Source: an uncultured Collinsella sp. (GTDB lineage: Bacteria; Actinomycetota; Coriobacteriia; Coriobacteriales; Coriobacteriaceae). Taken from it: a stretch of 34,137 nt of DNA. Under the pieces are notes generated by a model. The model saw only the letters and a program-made list of their open reading frames with translations, was not told the origin of the DNA and ran no database searches. Every line of letters starts with the position of its first letter. The first letter of the stretch is position 1. Positions 30,675 to 34,137 of the stretch are shown here, piece after piece. The position numbers were made by a program, and so were the translations under genes. Location: the NCBI GenBank assembly GCA_900541245.1, contig UQIS01000029.1, positions 1-34,137 of the forward strand, written 5' to 3'.

Positions 30675-31904
30675 ATGGATCGAAACGAACTCGACCCCAG
30701 CGTCCCCAGCGCTACGGAGGTTAAGAAGATCCCCCTCATCATTAAGGTGTACGCCGTCCTGTGCATCCTGTCCGGTGTTGGTACGCTCCCGTCAGTCGGC
30801 GCCTTTATGTGGCAGGTCATCACCGCACTCATCAACGGCAACGCCGCCGCCAAGCTCGGCGACAACACGCTCGTCGCGGTCGGCCTTATCGTCGCCGGCA
30901 TCATGCTCTCTGCGGCAAGCGCCGTCATCCTGATCATCTTTGGCCTGGACCTTATCAAAAACCAGCGCCGCAATGCCGCCCGTCTGTCCTATATCCTTAT
31001 CGCATTGACCGTCGTCGAGCTTTTGGTTGACGTGATGCTCCAGGGCATCGGGCCCTTCTTGCTGCGCCCTGCCATCCAGCTCGGCATCCTCGTCGCACTT
31101 TCGGCCACCGTCGACCCCACGCTGCGCCAGGAGCGCGAGCTGCAGCGCCGCCTGCAGGAGATGCTCGATCGCGACGCCGCCGCCGAGGGCATGCTCGGGC
31201 GCGATGAAACCGGCGAAGGCTACATCAAGCTCAACTACTTCAACCTGTTCTGGGTATTCTTTGTCTGCTGCATACTCGGTCTGATCGCCGAGGACATCTG
31301 GCACATGACGGTCGTCGACCCGGGCGTCTACCAGGACCGCGCCGGTATGCTGTTTGGCCCCTTCAGCCCCATCTACGGCTTTGGCGCCGTGCTCATGACC
31401 ATGGTGCTCAACCGCTTCTATAAAAAGAACCCCATCATCATTTTCCTGGTGAGCGCCCTGCTCGGCGCCAGCTTTGAGGTGTTCGTGGGCTGGTTTATGC
31501 AGACCGCGTTTGGCGTGGTCTCGTGGAGCTACTCGCACATAACGCTGTTCGGTATGCCCGACCCGCTCGTGGTCCTCACGGGCGGACGCACCTGCACGGG
31601 CTTCGCCTGCCTGTGGGGCCTGGGCGGCCTCATCTGGATCAAGCTGCTGCTGCCGAGGCTGCTTAAGCTCATCAACATGATTCCGTGGAAGAGCCGCTAC
31701 TCGGCTACCGTCATCTTCACCATCATTATGCTGGTCGATGGCGTTATGACGCTGCAGTCGCTCGATTATTGGTATCAGCGCGTCAACGGCACGGAGCCGG
31801 ACATTCCCGTCGCACAGTTCTACGGAGAGCACTTCGATAACGAGTACATGGAAAACCGATTCCAGAGCATGACCATGAGTCCCAAGGATGCGACGCGCGT
31901 GTAG
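30675..31904 (+). CDS. Membrane protein with CmpB-like putative ABC-transporter type IV domain
   Basis: A 409-residue integral membrane protein. The N-terminal half has three to four predicted segments (IIKVYAVLCILSGVG; LVAVGLIVAGIMLSAASAVILIIF; LSYILIALTVVELLVDVML). A charged linker (LRQERELQRRLQEMLDRDAAAEG) leads to the conserved C-terminal domain with NLFWVFFVCCILGLIAEDIWHM, the hallmark FGPFSPIYGFGAVLM and WDYWYQR-like end, the pattern of the PF06541 (CmpB) family. Function is unknown, and no ATPase is adjacent. GAAAGG precedes the ATG. A bidirectional terminator at 31926 separates it from the convergent MoaE-like gene. Confidence 0.8.
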   Translation: MDRNELDPSVPSATEVKKIPLIIKVYAVLCILSGVGTLPSVGAFMWQVITALINGNAAAKLGDNTLVAVGLIVAGIMLSAASAVILIIFGLDLIKNQRRNAARLSYILIALTVVELLVDVMLQGIGPFLLRPAIQLGILVALSATVDPTLRQERELQRRLQEMLDRDAAAEGMLGRDETGEGYIKLNYFNLFWVFFVCCILGLIAEDIWHMTVVDPGVYQDRAGMLFGPFSPIYGFGAVLMTMVLNRFYKKNPIIIFLVSALLGASFEVFVGWFMQTAFGVVSWSYSHITLFGMPDPLVVLTGGRTCTGFACLWGLGGLIWIKLLLPRLLKLINMIPWKSRYSATVIFTIIMLVDGVMTLQSLDYWYQRVNGTEPDIPVAQFYGEHFDNEYMENRFQSMTMSPKDATRV

Positions 31905-31925
31905 CGCCCACCTCGTCCAAAACGC

Positions 31926-31965
31926 AAAATGCCCGCCGGTATCACACGTACCGGCGGGCATTTTT
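31926..31965. terminator. Bidirectional Rho-independent terminator
   Basis: A perfect 16-bp stem, AAAATGCCCGCCGGTA (31926-31941) with 31949-31964, has a 7-nt loop. It has T's on the plus strand and T's on the minus strand. It ends both the CmpB-like gene and the purE-sortase-MoaE transcript. Confidence 0.93.
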
Positions 31966-31994
31966 ATAAACGAGCCTTCTATCGACGCAAGCCT

Positions 31995-32444
31995 CTACGC
32001 CTCGCGCTCGACCTCACTCACGCATTCATTCTTGATGGTGCCAACGAGCGCCTGCAGCGCATCGACCACGTGCGGGCGAATGTCCCCGCCGATGAGCACG
32101 AGCATGATGTCGTCACCTACGGCAAGCTCGCCGCTTGCCAGCCACACGCGCACATAGCCGATACCCGGCATCGCGCGCGTGGCCTCGATAGCAGCCTGCA
32201 CCTTGCTGGCGTCGTAGCCGAACACCATGCCGCCCACCTTGTGGCCCGGCGCCACGCCATCGGTCTCGACACCGCGCGCCTCGGCCTTGGGCGTCGCGCG
32301 CACCACACCGTTATGCGTCAGATACATACCGCACGCAGGTGCCGACGAATCGGCCTTGGCCTCGCGCAGCCAAGCATCAACCGAAGGCATCGTTTTGCCA
32401 TTCTCGAGCATCATTTCCCCTTTCACCGTCATTGAGTAGCCCAT
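31995..32444 (-). CDS. MoaE-like protein (molybdopterin synthase large subunit fold)
   Basis: A 149-residue protein whose pattern follows MoaE: PSVDAWLREAK near the N-terminus, then VRVWLASGELAVGDDIMLVLIGG (the VIHRIGELxxGDE region) and a final ALQALVGTIKNECVSEVE helix. The first active-site Lys (in TIKNE, as in DYLK) appears kept; the second (the WKRE Lys) is replaced by Ser or Glu, and the HR pair is absent. It may be non-catalytic or act on a different partner; no MoaD or other molybdenum gene lies in the window. The ATG lies three bases after the sortase stop with GAGGA upstream, so the two are coupled. Confidence 0.55.
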   Translation of the reverse strand: MGYSMTVKGEMMLENGKTMPSVDAWLREAKADSSAPACGMYLTHNGVVRATPKAEARGVETDGVAPGHKVGGMVFGYDASKVQAAIEATRAMPGIGYVRVWLASGELAVGDDIMLVLIGGDIRPHVVDALQALVGTIKNECVSEVEREA

Positions 32445-32447
32445 TAT

Positions 32448-33446
32448 CTATTCCTCGACCGGCGTGAGCACCATGACGGCACGCGTGTTGCTCAGCGATA
32501 ACGAACGACAGGTCACAAGCGTTACAACCTTGGTTGCCGAAGCGGCACGATCGGTGGCATCGCTCGCCACGGCAGAGGCACCGTCGAGCATCTCGGACAG
32601 GTAGTTCTTGAGCCCGTCGTCGCCCTCAAAATTGGGCGTGCGCGCCTTGGCATACGTGTCCTCAACGACCTTGGTCGCCAGTGGTCGCAGCTTATACGTA
32701 GCATCCCGTGTGATGTAGTACACATATTCAATGCTATCGAACGTTGCCTGGTCTGTCGTATCCGAAATCACGTTGAACATCGACCCATCGTTCATATGGT
32801 GTCCGTAGATCGTGGTCTGCTGGTCAACCATTCCCGGCGCGGTGTCATCACTATCCAAGAAAATGGCACCGGACGCGTTAGATGTACCGTCAAACAGCGT
32901 GTTGAGGTATTTGGAGTTGTTGTTGGTCTGCACCACGGGGTAGTTGATGTTGGTGCCGGGCGCGTAAATCCAACCCACAACCTCGGGATTTGTCTGGGCA
33001 AGCGCATTAAAGTCGATAATTGGCACGCCACTGGCGTCCTTGTCGCTCACATATTGTTTTTCGATCTTTTGGTACGACTCGCTCGCCTGCTTGTAACCAA
33101 TCTGCGCATTGATAAAGATGGCAGCGGCGGCAACGATTAGGCCGATGCCCACGATGATGAGCAGAATGGGAATGATGGAGCGGCGCTTTTTACGTGGCGG
33201 CTCGGTGTAATCCGACGGCGTGGCATGCGATGAAGACCGGGGCGGCTTCTTAGCGGTGCTATAAGATGAAGGTCGATATGCGGCCGGCGCGTCCTGTCGA
33301 CGATGCGTCGCCGGTGTCACGGGGCGCGGCGCGCGCGGCTGCTGAGGAGAGGATACCCGACCCTGCTGTGCCGCATGAGCAGCACCCGGCTTCGACGGAT
33401 CGGGAATCTGAGAAGCCTTGAATCGTTTTCCCTGATAGTCGGACAT
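32448..33446 (-). CDS. srtB: Class B sortase
   Basis: A 332-residue membrane transpeptidase. A long, Pro/Arg/Ser-rich cytoplasmic N-terminus (1-85) precedes one membrane helix (about 90-112). The catalytic residues are His in YGHHMNDGSMF (216/217), Cys313 in TLVTCRS and Arg322 in NTRAVMV. The class B insertion between them (residues about 225-300) and the TTIYGHHM motif identify class B over A or C. No LPxTG- or NPxTG-type substrate gene is adjacent, so the target protein is elsewhere. The ATG at 33446 has AAGGAG four bases upstream. The gene is 35 bp after purE on the same strand. Confidence 0.92.
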   Translation of the reverse strand: MSDYQGKRFKASQIPDPSKPGAAHAAQQGRVSSPQQPRAPRPVTPATHRRQDAPAAYRPSSYSTAKKPPRSSSHATPSDYTEPPRKKRRSIIPILLIIVGIGLIVAAAAIFINAQIGYKQASESYQKIEKQYVSDKDASGVPIIDFNALAQTNPEVVGWIYAPGTNINYPVVQTNNNSKYLNTLFDGTSNASGAIFLDSDDTAPGMVDQQTTIYGHHMNDGSMFNVISDTTDQATFDSIEYVYYITRDATYKLRPLATKVVEDTYAKARTPNFEGDDGLKNYLSEMLDGASAVASDATDRAASATKVVTLVTCRSLSLSNTRAVMVLTPVEE

Positions 33447-33481
33447 GGCTCTCCTTATACTGCGGTGAAACGGCGGAACGC

Positions 33482-33946
33482 CTAGGCGTCGGCCATCTCC
33501 TGCTTCATCTTCTCGATAACCTTGCGGTACCCGGGGTCGCAAGCGCCTAGAATCTGCGTGGCGTAGATGGCGGCGTTCTTGGCGCCGTTGATGGCAACGC
33601 AGGCCACGGGCACGCCCGAAGGCATCTGCACCATCGACAGTAGCGAATCCATGCCGCCCAGGTCACTCGTCTTCATGGGAACGCCGATGACCGGCAGCGG
33701 CGTAAAGGCAGCCACGACACCACCCAGGTGAGCGGCCTTGCCGGCGGCGGCGATAATCACTTTGATACCGCGATCGGCAGCAGTCGAAGCCCACTCGTGG
33801 ACCTTCGCCGGTGTGCGGTGTGCGCTCGCAATGACAAGCTCATAGGGCACGCCCAGCGCCTCGAGCTCGGCGGTGCAGCCTTCCATAACGCCCAGGTCGG
33901 ACTTGGAACCCATGATGATCCCGACAACCGGCTTTTGATCTGCCAT
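33482..33946 (-). CDS. purE: 5-(carboxyamino)imidazole ribonucleotide mutase (PurE class I)
   Basis: A 154-residue enzyme converting N5-CAIR to CAIR in purine synthesis. It has GIIMGSKSDLGVM, SAHRTPAKV and AAAGKAAHLGGVVAAFTPLPVIGVPM, and its length suits class I. The ATG at 33946 has AGGAGGT with an 8-nt spacer; an in-frame TTG at 33952 would be too close. PurK, the usual partner that supplies N5-CAIR, is not in the window. A TATACT -10-like box is at 34015-34010 on the minus strand, with no convincing -35. The end of the window (about 34,020-34,137) shows no further gene. Confidence 0.95.
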   Translation of the reverse strand: MADQKPVVGIIMGSKSDLGVMEGCTAELEALGVPYELVIASAHRTPAKVHEWASTAADRGIKVIIAAAGKAAHLGGVVAAFTPLPVIGVPMKTSDLGGMDSLLSMVQMPSGVPVACVAINGAKNAAIYATQILGACDPGYRKVIEKMKQEMADA

Positions 33947-34137
33947 AAACAAAGACCTCCTGTTGAGAGCGGTGACGCGGCGGATCCGCGACCCTTAACT
34001 ACTGAGAGTAGTATAGCTGCTCCCGTCCCTGCGGTCTGCGGGTGCCCCGCGGCGGTGAGGTGTTTTAATAATAAAACCAGGGGGTGAGGAAATAGGGGGA
34101 TAGGGGAAAAACACGACACCGACGGGGCCCCAAGCGC

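Overview
The window is about 34 kb of GC-rich chromosome from an anaerobic, Gram-positive-type bacterium. Several features together suggest a Coriobacteriia member, most likely Collinsella or a close relative: an NfnAB transhydrogenase, an ECF transporter with a fused ATPase, a class B sortase, PTS and polar amino-acid ABC transport, and a Vsr/DUF559-like protein of a kind I associate with that class. This assignment is inference; no database search was possible. I see no prophage, CRISPR array or rRNA. The only autonomous mobile element is one complete IS3-family (IS150-group) insertion sequence.

Layout. 1-1,100: initiator tRNA-Met (minus strand) and coaX. 1,129-2,532: a DUF4143 AAA ATPase bracketed by three copies of one palindromic repeat. 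2,577-4,023: the IS, with both ends, a -1 frameshift site and a 3-bp target duplication. 4,081-7,373 (minus): a degenerate biotin-ligase-like gene translationally adjacent to a folP-folK fusion, then a sirtuin. 7,509-8,327: exoA. 8,332-8,822: a tandem duplication of a structured intergenic element. 8,863-12,117 (minus): an ECF transporter (T, fused A1A2, S). 12,312-14,900: glmU and prs. 14,987-16,716: two elements of about 203 bp with the same terminal inverted repeats, flanking a lower-GC hypothetical gene. 16,831-20,072: pth, then nfnA-nfnB. 20,198-23,899 (minus): a polar amino-acid ABC operon with a trailing cytidylate-kinase-like gene. 24,249-26,602 (minus): YqeY, a membrane-anchored parvulin and a PTS EIIA. 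26,755-30,377 (minus): purF-purM-purN. 30,675-31,904: a CmpB-like membrane protein. 31,995-33,946 (minus): purE, class B sortase and a MoaE-like gene.

Functionally this is mainly housekeeping metabolism. Four purine genes (purF, purM, purN, purE) sit with prs, which makes their PRPP. Folate synthesis (folP-folK) feeds the one-carbon donor that PurN uses. glmU supplies UDP-GlcNAc. coaX starts CoA synthesis. NfnAB balances NADH, NADPH and ferredoxin.

The unusual part is between the genes. Intergenic spaces are packed with palindromic and long-hairpin elements of at least five kinds. These are the CTATTCCTCAAAA repeat (three copies), GGGGAC-headed palindromes (at least six sites), a hairpin that begins on the stop codons of pth and purF, 160-166 bp two-tier hairpins whose outer arms differ between copies yet stay self-complementary, and the 202/204 bp elements with common ends and different interiors. 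These are the best candidates for something undescribed. Shorter gene-free stretches at 106-301, 15,192-15,351, 30,425-30,674 and 33,960-34,137 show nothing I can name beyond possible -10 boxes.
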